Origin: Acidobacteria bacterium UBA2990
GTDB lineage: Bacteria > Acidobacteriota > Vicinamibacteria > Vicinamibacterales > UBA8438
Length of the DNA: 64,000 nt
Direction of reading: 5' to 3'
NCBI GenBank assembly: GCA_002347025.1
Contig: DEAE01000002.1
Location: 88,169 to 152,168 of the forward strand
The stretch's first letter is position 1. Each line of letters starts with the position of its first letter. The notes under the pieces are model-generated. The model was given only the letters and a program-made list of their open reading frames with translations, had not been told where the DNA came from and made no database searches. This document shows, piece after piece, positions 53,522 through 61,578 of the stretch. The position numbers and the translations under genes were made by a program.

Positions 53522-54333
53522 CACCGGCAGTGATCTATCTAGTCGCATTCATCCTTTATGGGACCTTCTTTAAGCGTCAGGATGAGCATATCGGTAGACT
53601 CGCTACAGCCACCTTGGCAGCAGCGGTTCTCCTGCACACATTTGTTGCAGGGATGTTTACAGTGGAGTTGGGGCAATTGCCATTCGTTGGTACCCCAGCA
53701 GTCATTTCTTCATTCGTATGGCTTTTGGCCGTAGCCTATCTCTATACCGAAATGGTTACCGATGACAGGTGCTTGGGGGTGTTCATAACTCTAATATTGG
53801 CGGCACTCCAAACTCTATCGTCCTTTGGTGACGGGGCAAGAGAGTTGTCACCAGCGTTGAACACTGTTTGGTTTAACGTCCATGTCGTGTCTCTTTTGTT
53901 GGCTTATGTGGCTTTTGCCATGGCCTTTGTCGTTGGAACCTCTTATGTTCTTTTGTTTCGTGAGCTTAAATCCGCAAAGATCGGGTTCTTTGCGGAGAGG
54001 TTACCTTCGCTGCAGTTTATTGATGGGATGAACCAGAAAGCTGTTGTTATTGGCTGGCTATTTCTTACATCGGGACTGGTCGTCGGCGCAATCTGGTTGT
54101 CTCAGTTGCAGCCACACACAATAGGTCCAAAGGCTCAGGCAATGTCGTTGCTAGACCCGAAGATATTTATGGTTGTCTTGAACTGGCTGGTTTATTCATT
54201 CGCTATCTACGCGAGACAGGTAGTTGGCTGGACTGGAAAGCGGGCTGCTTGGTTATCGGCGGTTGGCTTCGCGATGGTCCTCTTTAATCTTGTTCCAGTC
54301 GGATATTTCCTGACGGCTAGTCACAATTTCTGA
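53491..54333 (+). CDS. CcsA/HemX-like cytochrome c assembly membrane protein
   Basis: 280 residues with eight hydrophobic helices. The GTG at 53491 has AGGGAG ten bases upstream; an ATG at 53500 is possible. Family features are LLHTFVAG near 45, the mid-protein WFNVHVVSLLLAYVAF with its conserved His, and the C-terminal DPKIFMVVLNWLVYSFAIYARQVVGWTGKRAAWLS, which matches HemX-type members better than full CcmF/CcsA with a WWD domain. Such proteins handle heme across the inner membrane or influence glutamyl-tRNA reductase. It adds a heme element to the cluster. Confidence 0.8.
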   Translation: MEQMGLPVLIAPAVIYLVAFILYGTFFKRQDEHIGRLATATLAAAVLLHTFVAGMFTVELGQLPFVGTPAVISSFVWLLAVAYLYTEMVTDDRCLGVFITLILAALQTLSSFGDGARELSPALNTVWFNVHVVSLLLAYVAFAMAFVVGTSYVLLFRELKSAKIGFFAERLPSLQFIDGMNQKAVVIGWLFLTSGLVVGAIWLSQLQPHTIGPKAQAMSLLDPKIFMVVLNWLVYSFAIYARQVVGWTGKRAAWLSAVGFAMVLFNLVPVGYFLTASHNF

Positions 54334-54407
54334 TGTCCTCGAGGGAATTGACGAAGGTTTGGAAGAACTCGCATGTCCGGCCACCAGTTTAGGCGTGCCC
54401 TGTTGGA

Positions 54408-55514
54408 GTGAAGGTTTTGAACAAGTCCATTGACACTCTCAGTGAATCGACGGAGTGGCCTTTGCGTGGGGAGACTCATGGGCAGGTATCGCCGTTGTGG
54501 TTGCTTACAAGGCAACCGAGGTTGAATGAGCTGGTGGCTTATTTGACAGACATGCGTAAAGTGATTGATGTGGATCCTGATGGCGGGCATGTCCTTTCTT
54601 TTTCTCGTGCGCGCTTGGGGATGGCGCGGACGGAGTTTGCCCAGATGATCAGGCAGGGAGAGGCCAGGCTGCATCTTTTTTGCAAGCTTTTGGCCAGCTG
54701 CTTGTTTGCCAAGTTTGAGATGCAGAGTGTGGTGATTGGTGAGGTGCCGAACACTCGAAAGCGGTTCCAGTATTCACAGGGAATTGATCCCGCTACGCTG
54801 TTTAGCGAAACAGATCTGGCCCTTGGAACTCGACTTCTGGATCTACTACGTTGCCAGTCCTCCGAGGGGTGGGAGACTCCGCGCCTAGTGGCGAACTTTG
54901 TGGAGTATCAGCCACTGCTTGAGAACGATTATGCGATTCATAAGATGATCAGTCGGGTCAAGGCGGAGGAAGAGATATGGAACAAGGTGTGTGACGAAAT
55001 TTTCCGACTTGATGAGTTGATTCAGAAAGACAAGCAATTCAGAACTTTGAGTCCATTCATTAAAGACGTATTCGGTGTCAAGGTTGTTGTTGGGACTCCG
55101 GATGATGCTAGATATTTACAAGCGGCCCTTGAGATGTCGGCGTTGAAACCACACGGTGGCACTGATGCGAATATGTCAGAGACTGTATGGCTGCGAGTGC
55201 TTGAATCGAAAGACTATCTTGGAGATTCAGGGAAGAAACGTACTGGTTGGGAGGCTATCAAATCTGTTGTGAACTGGTCTGGGGGAGTGTTCGAGTTGCA
55301 GATTCAGCCACTCGCAAACTATTTCTTGGAAAGGGAACGTCTAACGAGCGAAAGCCATGTCGCGTTTAAGCAGAACAGGGAAAACATTCGTAACGGAGTG
55401 ATCTCACATTACCCTCTAATAGGTTTCTATCGAGACTTGTTACGGTGGTTATTTCTAGAGGCAAAATCCTGCTCACCCAGTTTCAGGTCTGTCCAAGTAG
55501 TCGTCAATGACTAG
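54408..55514 (+). CDS. Diverged RelA/SpoT-type nucleotidyltransferase
   Basis: 368 residues (GTG start, weak ribosome binding site). About 180 unrecognised helical residues precede a RelA/SpoT synthetase-like domain: SRVKAEEEIWNKV (182-194) matches the ATP-site motif [GS]RxKxxxxIxxK with Arg183, Lys185 and Lys193. KDVFGVKVVV carries the catalytic-type Asp220. KDYLGDSGKKRTGWEAIKS and FELQIQPLANYFLERE match the KDY..GY..H and ExQIRT regions with Glu296 kept. The GTP-stacking Tyr and following His are replaced by Trp281 and Lys285, and Arg of IRT by Gln. So catalysis is plausible with altered acceptor specificity. Confidence 0.65.
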   Translation: MKVLNKSIDTLSESTEWPLRGETHGQVSPLWLLTRQPRLNELVAYLTDMRKVIDVDPDGGHVLSFSRARLGMARTEFAQMIRQGEARLHLFCKLLASCLFAKFEMQSVVIGEVPNTRKRFQYSQGIDPATLFSETDLALGTRLLDLLRCQSSEGWETPRLVANFVEYQPLLENDYAIHKMISRVKAEEEIWNKVCDEIFRLDELIQKDKQFRTLSPFIKDVFGVKVVVGTPDDARYLQAALEMSALKPHGGTDANMSETVWLRVLESKDYLGDSGKKRTGWEAIKSVVNWSGGVFELQIQPLANYFLERERLTSESHVAFKQNRENIRNGVISHYPLIGFYRDLLRWLFLEAKSCSPSFRSVQVVVND

Positions 55515-55844
55515 TTCTCTGGTCGGTCTACATATGGAAGGGGTTCGCCGGTTAACCCGACGCAATATTCTAAGAGCTGTCCATTGGTGGGGATGTCCGG
55601 AATCTGTTGCAGGGCACTTCCGTTGTGGCGACCTAGCGGAAGGTATCGATGACTCTTAATGTCTTGGGTGTGCAGCTTCTGGTAGACGACGAGGTAGTCC
55701 CAGAACTTGAGGGCTACTAAGGGCGGTTGGTGAAAGGGAGACCAGTTCGGCTGCTGATTGTCGAGTCAGACAGTGTCTGGAGGTGAACTGAGACGAAAGC
55801 CTCAGTCCACGCTCCTCTGACAGGAACTAGGTGGATAGTTAGTG
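55515..55844. other. Gene-free stretch between convergent genes
   Basis: About 330 bases. One 42-codon plus-strand frame begins MEGVRRLTRRNIL near 55535 but has no ribosome binding site, and I do not call it. No clear hairpin. Confidence 0.45.
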
Positions 55845-57374
55845 CTACTGTTGCTGGGTTGCCGGTCGCGCGTACTGGTCAACGATTTCTGGCCTTTGTC
55901 CGGCTGTTGAGATGTTCTCTAGGGACATGACGTATTCGACAGCGTCGATCGTTGGGCGCGATTGCCGTGGGAGACCGCCTCGGTGGCCTTCGGCAATATA
56001 TAACGGGGTCCGACCGAGTTCGTTGGTCTGTCTCCAGACTTGTGAGTCTGCACCATTTGCTGCTAGCAGGTGCACGACCGAGGGGAAGTTTCCATAAGCG
56101 GCACCATGCATTGCGGAGTCGCCATTGCTATCCACAGCATCGAGATTGGCTCCAAGATCAATGAGCATTTGTGTGGCAATAACTGCTTCTGCCTCGGTGC
56201 CGGCTTCTTCTTCAGGGGCCGATGTGCCGAGGCCGGCGGCAGCCATCAATGGGGTGCTGAGCTCAGCGTTCGGTATAAAGGGGTCGGCGCCCAAGTCGAC
56301 CAGAAGTTGCATCAAGGCGTCGTCGGCTCGGTCGGCTGCCATCAGGAATGCCGTGGCACCTTCGGTTCCCAGGCGAGACGCGGTATGCGGCGGACGTGTG
56401 CTCTGGTCGAGTTGGGTGTTCACGTCCGCCCCTAGGGCGACCAGGACTCGCACGAACTGCAAGGGGGTTAAGTGTCCAGAGCCGGTCGGAGACGGGTCCC
56501 CTCGGTCGCTAGCGTCTGGCTTACGTACCCAGCTCATCGTGTGAAGTGGAGTGAAGCCTGTACGTTGGTCGTTGGGGTCAGCCCCGGCCTTAATTAGCTC
56601 AACGGCAAGTTCGAAATGACCGTTTCGGACAGCGAGGAGCAACGGACTCATGCCATCATCAACGGGTCGGTAGCTTGCATTGTTAACAGCTTGGTCGGGT
56701 CTATCCTGGACTCGCTGTAAGACCTGGTTCACATCAACGCCGGCAGCTATTAGGCTACGTGCTACATCGATATGGCCTTCCCTAACAGCGAAAAAGATAG
56801 GTGAGAAACCAGAGTTTAGGGACGCATGCACGTCAGCTCCCGCCTGAACGAGCGCTTCAACAACAGGAAGGTGTCCCTCCGCCGATGCCCACATTAAGGC
56901 TGTCTGGTTATTGCCTTCCCGCCCATTGGGGTCAACGCCCTCGGTGAGCAATGCGGTTACGACTTCCACGCTCCCCGTGCGGGCTGCTGTCATGAGGACG
57001 GTTTCTCCGCCTCTTAGGGTAGCCTTCGCGTCAGCTCCAGCATCGAGAAGCAAGTTCACCACTGTTGCGTTGGCGTTGGTGGCAGCGAGTGATAGTGGCG
57101 TCACACCGTAATCATTTCCGGCATTTACGTTTGCACCAGACTTGACCAACAGGGTTGAGGTGTGGCTGTCGTCTTGATAGACGGCCCAATGGAGAGCGGT
57201 CATTCCGTCAACTTGCCTTGCGTTGACATCGGCTCCGTCATGGATGAGCGCGAGGGCGAGCTTGCTATTCCCATGCTCGACCGCATCCGCCACTGTTGAT
57301 TCTTCGGCTGCGATCGCCAGACTGCTCAAGCTGGCCGCTAGCACAGAGAGTCCAATGATTCGTCTAACATTCAT
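55845..57374 (-). CDS. Exported ankyrin-repeat protein, cassette 3
   Basis: 509 residues with a signal peptide (cut near AIAAEES). It has ankyrin repeats in the same register as the other copies and the shared insert SWVRKPDA and PSPTGSGHLTPLQFVRVL seen in cassette 2. A short Gln-rich tail ends the protein. It starts 36 bases after the DUF1552 gene on the minus strand, so the cassette order is the same as in copies 1 and 2. Confidence 0.87.
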   Translation of the reverse strand: MNVRRIIGLSVLAASLSSLAIAAEESTVADAVEHGNSKLALALIHDGADVNARQVDGMTALHWAVYQDDSHTSTLLVKSGANVNAGNDYGVTPLSLAATNANATVVNLLLDAGADAKATLRGGETVLMTAARTGSVEVVTALLTEGVDPNGREGNNQTALMWASAEGHLPVVEALVQAGADVHASLNSGFSPIFFAVREGHIDVARSLIAAGVDVNQVLQRVQDRPDQAVNNASYRPVDDGMSPLLLAVRNGHFELAVELIKAGADPNDQRTGFTPLHTMSWVRKPDASDRGDPSPTGSGHLTPLQFVRVLVALGADVNTQLDQSTRPPHTASRLGTEGATAFLMAADRADDALMQLLVDLGADPFIPNAELSTPLMAAAGLGTSAPEEEAGTEAEAVIATQMLIDLGANLDAVDSNGDSAMHGAAYGNFPSVVHLLAANGADSQVWRQTNELGRTPLYIAEGHRGGLPRQSRPTIDAVEYVMSLENISTAGQRPEIVDQYARPATQQQ

Positions 57375-57410
57375 ATCTCTTCTCTCCAGATCTTGAAGTC
57401 CACTGCCGGA

Positions 57411-58751
57411 TTAGAGGGCCACCGGGCTAAAGAGCTTCTTGACGGTGCCGTTGCTGTCTCCGAACCCATCGAGCTGGACACCCACGCGATCGAGGAGGGT
57501 GAGGTGCAAGTTGGCCAATGGTGTGCCGTCCTGGTAACGGATGTGCTGCCCGCCTTTCATACCAGCCCCAGTGCCGCCGGCCACCAGAATGGGGAGATTG
57601 ACATGGTCGTGAAGACTGGAGTTACCCATTCCGCTTCCATACAGATAGACGGAATGGTCAAGTAATGTGCCGTCACCTTCTGGTGTCGCTTTTAATTTTT
57701 CCAGGAACTCTGCAAAGAGTGAAAGATGGAACGTGTTGATCTTCGCGATCTTCGCGAGTTTTTCTGGGTCGTTGCCATGGTGGCTTGTTGGGTGGTGTGG
57801 GTCTGGGACCCCGATTTCCGGATAGGTGCGGTTGCTGAGCTCACGCGTGAGCTGGAAACTGACGACTCGTGTGATGTCACCCTGAAATGCCAAGACCTGC
57901 AGATCGAACATCAGTTTGGCATGGTCAGCGAACGAGGCGGGCACTCCGACTGGCCGATCTAGGTCTGGAAAGAGGTTGTCAGAGGCTGCAGCTTCGGCTC
58001 GCTGAATTTGTCGTTCAATCTCTCGAATGCTGTTGAGGTATTGGTCAACGCGGGCCCTATCGCTTACACCTACGGTTCCTTTGAGACGGGCAATGTCTTC
58101 GTTGAAGGAGTCAAGAAGGCTGGCGCGACTTTTGAGTGCCGCCTGACGTTCCTCGGTAGTGCCTCCTTCACCAAAAAGTCGCTCGAACACAATGCGTGGA
58201 TGCGCCTCGGAAGGGAGTGGGGTGGTCGGTGATGACCAGGAAAGACAGTTCTGGTAGACACAGGCGTATCCGTTGTTACACACGCCTGCCAAGGGATTCA
58301 AGTCCATTGACAGTTCGAGGGAAGGTAGCTGTGTATCCTGCCCGATCTTCTGTGCTGCAATTTGGTCCGCTGTGGTGCCTAAAAAGTAATCGGAACTCTC
58401 GGTGTGTTTCGCGTATGCAGCGCTCAAAAATCCGGAGTTCGAGGTGTCGTGGGTCCCAGGATATGAATTCTGCAACTCGAGGTTCGTCACGACAGTCAGC
58501 TGATTCTTGACCTTTTCGAGAGGGCTCAGGATGGGTGTCAGTTTATCGAGGGTCGGACCTTCTGGCGTCCAGCGAGCCCAGTCGTAACCCATTGGAATGA
58601 ATACGTAGCCGAGTCGGCGCACAGGTTTCGCCGGGGTGTTGGCGAGGGCCGTAGCCGCCGGGATCATGGCGTCGAGTAGAGGTAGCGCTAGGGTTGCTTG
58701 CACACCTTTGAGAAACGTCCGACGGGGCAGAGCCTTCTTGGTGATGATCAT
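57411..58751 (-). CDS. Tat-exported DUF1552 protein, cassette 3
   Basis: 446 residues; ATG overlaps the cytochrome stop by four bases. Tat signal PRRTFLKGVQATLALPLLD. It keeps LGYVFIPMGY, DQIAAQKIG, IREIERQIQRAE, DPHHPTSHH and YGSGMGNSSLHDHVNLPILVAGG. Its signal sequence and N-terminus are nearly those of cassette 2, again showing that copies 2 and 3 are closest. Confidence 0.88.
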   Translation of the reverse strand: MIITKKALPRRTFLKGVQATLALPLLDAMIPAATALANTPAKPVRRLGYVFIPMGYDWARWTPEGPTLDKLTPILSPLEKVKNQLTVVTNLELQNSYPGTHDTSNSGFLSAAYAKHTESSDYFLGTTADQIAAQKIGQDTQLPSLELSMDLNPLAGVCNNGYACVYQNCLSWSSPTTPLPSEAHPRIVFERLFGEGGTTEERQAALKSRASLLDSFNEDIARLKGTVGVSDRARVDQYLNSIREIERQIQRAEAAASDNLFPDLDRPVGVPASFADHAKLMFDLQVLAFQGDITRVVSFQLTRELSNRTYPEIGVPDPHHPTSHHGNDPEKLAKIAKINTFHLSLFAEFLEKLKATPEGDGTLLDHSVYLYGSGMGNSSLHDHVNLPILVAGGTGAGMKGGQHIRYQDGTPLANLHLTLLDRVGVQLDGFGDSNGTVKKLFSPVAL

Positions 58752-61150
58752 GTCGAATTCCTCATTTGAAACGGCACGCTTTTCACTATGCCCAGGATGA
58801 GCGACGAGAGCCGATACTCATCGGCTTTGGCGTCGCGCACGATCGCACGGACAGCGGGCGCATCGTAATATTCAACGCCTCGGCCCAGTGCGAATGTTAG
58901 TAGTTTTTCGGTGACTCGATTTGCAAACAGCTCGGGACGACTCAGTAGTCCAGCTTCAAGGCCATCGACCCCTTCGAATTCTCCAACCCCTGGCAATCCG
59001 CCAGAGGCATCCATAAGGCCGATATCTCCACCGTGGTCACGCCAGCGACCCACCGCATCGAAATTTTCGAGAGCAAAACCAACCGGATCGATGGTGTTGT
59101 GGCAGCTGGCGCACGCAGGGTTGGTGCGGTGTTGACTCAGACGCTCGCGCATCGGCAGGTTGGAGGCGACCGAAGTTTCCTCCAACACCGGCACATTGGC
59201 CGGCGGTGGGGGTGGGGGGGCTCCGTAGATATTATCCAGCACCCATTTGCCGCGGATGACAGGTGAGGTTCGTGTTGCATAGGAGGTGACGGAGAGGATA
59301 CTTCCGTGCCGCAGGAGTCCCCCTCGCTTGCTGTCCGGTCCGAGCCCAACTCTCCGGAACCTACTGCCATAGACTCCGTCAATTCCGTAATGTTTTGCAA
59401 GGCGCTCGTTTAAAAACGTATAGTCGGTCTTTAGGAGGTCGAGCACGCTTCGGTTTTCCCGCAAGATGCTGTCAAAAAAGTGTTCCGTTTCCAACCGAAA
59501 TGCCTGACGCAGATTGTCATCAAAATCTGGGTAAAGGCGCGGGTTGGGACTGACGGCGTTGAGATTTCGGAGCAGTAGCCATTGACCGGCGAAATTACTT
59601 GCCAAGTTGTTCGATCGTGGGTCAGCCAGCAGTCTCCGAGCCTGTCGTTCAAGTTCCCCTGGTTCGCTTAACTCACCGTCGATGGCTGCATCCAAGAGTT
59701 CGTCATCTGGGATGCTGCTCCATAGGAAGAATGACAGGCGCGAGGCAAGTTCTAGGTCAGTGACTGCGTAGGCCTCTCCAGCGGTTCGGTCGGCTGCGTC
59801 GAGCTCCACCCGAAACAGAAATGCTGGATTGATAAGTATTGCGCTGAGGGCTCGTCCGATACCTGTATCGAAATTCCCAGAAGCCCTGCCGGCTCGATAG
59901 AATTCCATCGGACCGTCAATATCACTACTTGTGATGGGTCGCCGGTAGGCCCGTTTCATCAACGAAGCGACAATGTCGCGCGCACATCCTTCTTCCTCAC
60001 TCAGTTCCGTCGGTTGACATACGAAGAGACGATTGCGACTAGGAGTGTCGTCTGCTCCTCGTGGGTCATAGGGTCCCGTGATGGATACTTGGTAGATCGC
60101 TGGCGTCAAACGAGGGTGCCGTGTCTCGTTGAAGTGTGACTGAAGGGGTTGCCGTTCGGTTTCGACTAACGATGAACCGTTCTTGAGGAAGGTAATGCCA
60201 ACATCGTGGGGTCCGGCCGTCACCGGGATACGAATTGTTAAATGACTGTCGACCTGCGAGTCGTCCCCTCTCTCGGGTTTTTCGACGGTAAAGGTTGCCA
60301 CTGACCGTCGATCGAGGAGCAACTGCAGGGTGTGTAGGCCTGGATTCCTCATGCCTCCAATGTTGCCGGATCGGTTTCGCGCTAGGCGGATTCGAATTTC
60401 GTATTCTCCATCCTGCGCGAAGGTATAAGGGATCAAGACCCCGCCACGGGTTCCCAGCGGAAGACCAGGGACATGTTCTTCCTGGGTGGTGTCGGCGGGG
60501 ACGCGAATTACATCGGCTTGAAGAGAGGTTTGTGTGGTGCCCAAGGCGAGGCGGCTGATCTTTTGGGCTGCGGAAATATAGCGGTCCAACAGTGCGGGCG
60601 GAAGGTCACCCACCGTCACATTATCGAATCCGTAGCCGCTTTCGTCAGGAGGAAGCAGGATTGTTGCATCGATGTTGAGCGCCAACAGGTCTCGAATGGA
60701 ATTCTGGTATTCGGTGCGATTGAGGCGGCGCAACGTTTCGGTGCGCCCTGGATTGGTGTTTACGGAGGCTCCTTTGTCAAGGGACGACTCAAGCCAGGAT
60801 GCGAAGGCATCTCGGGTGTCCGATGTTGGTTGCGGCCTATTCGGAGGAGGCATGGTGCCGGTGCGAAGCTTTCTTACCACTTTCTCCCAAGTTTCCGCAT
60901 GCTCGGTGATTTCGGTAAGGTCCAGTGAACTCAGGTCTAAACCAGCCGTTTCCAGATTGGAATTATGGCAAGTCACGCAGTAGCGGTTCAGCAATTGGCG
61001 ACTATTTGTAGCTGAAGGATCAGCCGCTGTGTCCTGAGCGTTTATCCCTTGGGCTGACGCACCGGTGGTGAGAAACAGGAGGACGGTCAGTGCCAGCCCG
61101 GTGTACCCAGCAGCCAAGCTGGGACTCCTCGTGAACCCCTTGAATTTCAT
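58748..61150 (-). CDS. DUF1592-family di-CxxCH cytochrome-like protein, cassette 3
   Basis: 800 residues from the ATG at 61150, which opens a signal peptide (core TGLALTVLLFLTTG, cut near ASAQG). An ATG 14 codons upstream adds a non-signal-like extension. First heme motif CVTCH (58-62), second CASCH in the DUF1588 region after a proline run. DUF1587 to DUF1585 motifs occur in the same order as in the other copies (LASRLSFFLWSSIPD, RVTEKLLTFALGRG). There is no adjoining oxidoreductase, unlike cassettes 1 and 2. A promoter appears to end just before the start codon. Confidence 0.88.
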   Translation of the reverse strand: MKFKGFTRSPSLAAGYTGLALTVLLFLTTGASAQGINAQDTAADPSATNSRQLLNRYCVTCHNSNLETAGLDLSSLDLTEITEHAETWEKVVRKLRTGTMPPPNRPQPTSDTRDAFASWLESSLDKGASVNTNPGRTETLRRLNRTEYQNSIRDLLALNIDATILLPPDESGYGFDNVTVGDLPPALLDRYISAAQKISRLALGTTQTSLQADVIRVPADTTQEEHVPGLPLGTRGGVLIPYTFAQDGEYEIRIRLARNRSGNIGGMRNPGLHTLQLLLDRRSVATFTVEKPERGDDSQVDSHLTIRIPVTAGPHDVGITFLKNGSSLVETERQPLQSHFNETRHPRLTPAIYQVSITGPYDPRGADDTPSRNRLFVCQPTELSEEEGCARDIVASLMKRAYRRPITSSDIDGPMEFYRAGRASGNFDTGIGRALSAILINPAFLFRVELDAADRTAGEAYAVTDLELASRLSFFLWSSIPDDELLDAAIDGELSEPGELERQARRLLADPRSNNLASNFAGQWLLLRNLNAVSPNPRLYPDFDDNLRQAFRLETEHFFDSILRENRSVLDLLKTDYTFLNERLAKHYGIDGVYGSRFRRVGLGPDSKRGGLLRHGSILSVTSYATRTSPVIRGKWVLDNIYGAPPPPPPANVPVLEETSVASNLPMRERLSQHRTNPACASCHNTIDPVGFALENFDAVGRWRDHGGDIGLMDASGGLPGVGEFEGVDGLEAGLLSRPELFANRVTEKLLTFALGRGVEYYDAPAVRAIVRDAKADEYRLSSLILGIVKSVPFQMRNST

Positions 61151-61156
61151 GGCCTC

Positions 61157-61185
61157 ATTGTAGGTCTGAGCACCGCGAAACTCAA
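61157..61185 (-). promoter_or_regulatory. Sigma-70-like promoter giving a possible leaderless mRNA
   Basis: On the minus strand TTGAGT (61185-61180), 17 bases, TACAAT (61162-61157), then six bases and the ATG at 61150. A normal start point would fall on or next to the A of ATG. Confidence 0.5.
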
Positions 61186-61531
61186 GCCTCAACTTGGAGT
61201 TGAAAGCTTCCGCAAAGCACCTTTGGGCTTGGTTTGATGGGTCGTCGGGTCAACTGGGTTGTCTTCTGGTGGGAAGAAGGTCAGCCCCTCTACGGAACTG
61301 AGTTGCTCCAACTTTGGTAGCGCTTTTGAACGGCTTCCACGTAGAATGCGGTGTCAGGCCGTGGTAATTGGATGTTTATTGGCTAGGGAAATCTCGTCGC
61401 GTGACCGGAGGCTGGGTCATTGCGGCCCTCTGACAACAGGGTCGGGCTGTCATCGAGCCGCCGGACACAGAAAATTTCTGATGGGAAGCTTGTGTTTGTA
61501 TAAGTGTCCATATTCTCCCCGGATAACCATT
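61186..61531. other. Upstream region of fbiC without a gene
   Basis: About 350 bases between the divergent cassette 3 and fbiC. Frames present are short and lack ribosome binding sites. The stretch nearest fbiC is A+T-rich and leads into the GTTTA repeats. Confidence 0.45.
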
Positions 61532-61565
61532 GTTTAAACTTTAAACGATGGGCAGTTTATTAAAC
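61532..61565. promoter_or_regulatory. Paired GTTTA/TAAAC palindromes before fbiC
   Basis: GTTTAA-ACT-TTAAAC (61532-61546) and GTTTA-T-TAAAC (61555-61565), centres 21 bases apart (two helical turns), ending 13 bases before the fbiC start. It has the look of a double operator for a TetR/MarR-type repressor. Confidence 0.4.
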
Positions 61566-61578
61566 CAGAGTTGTGTTT

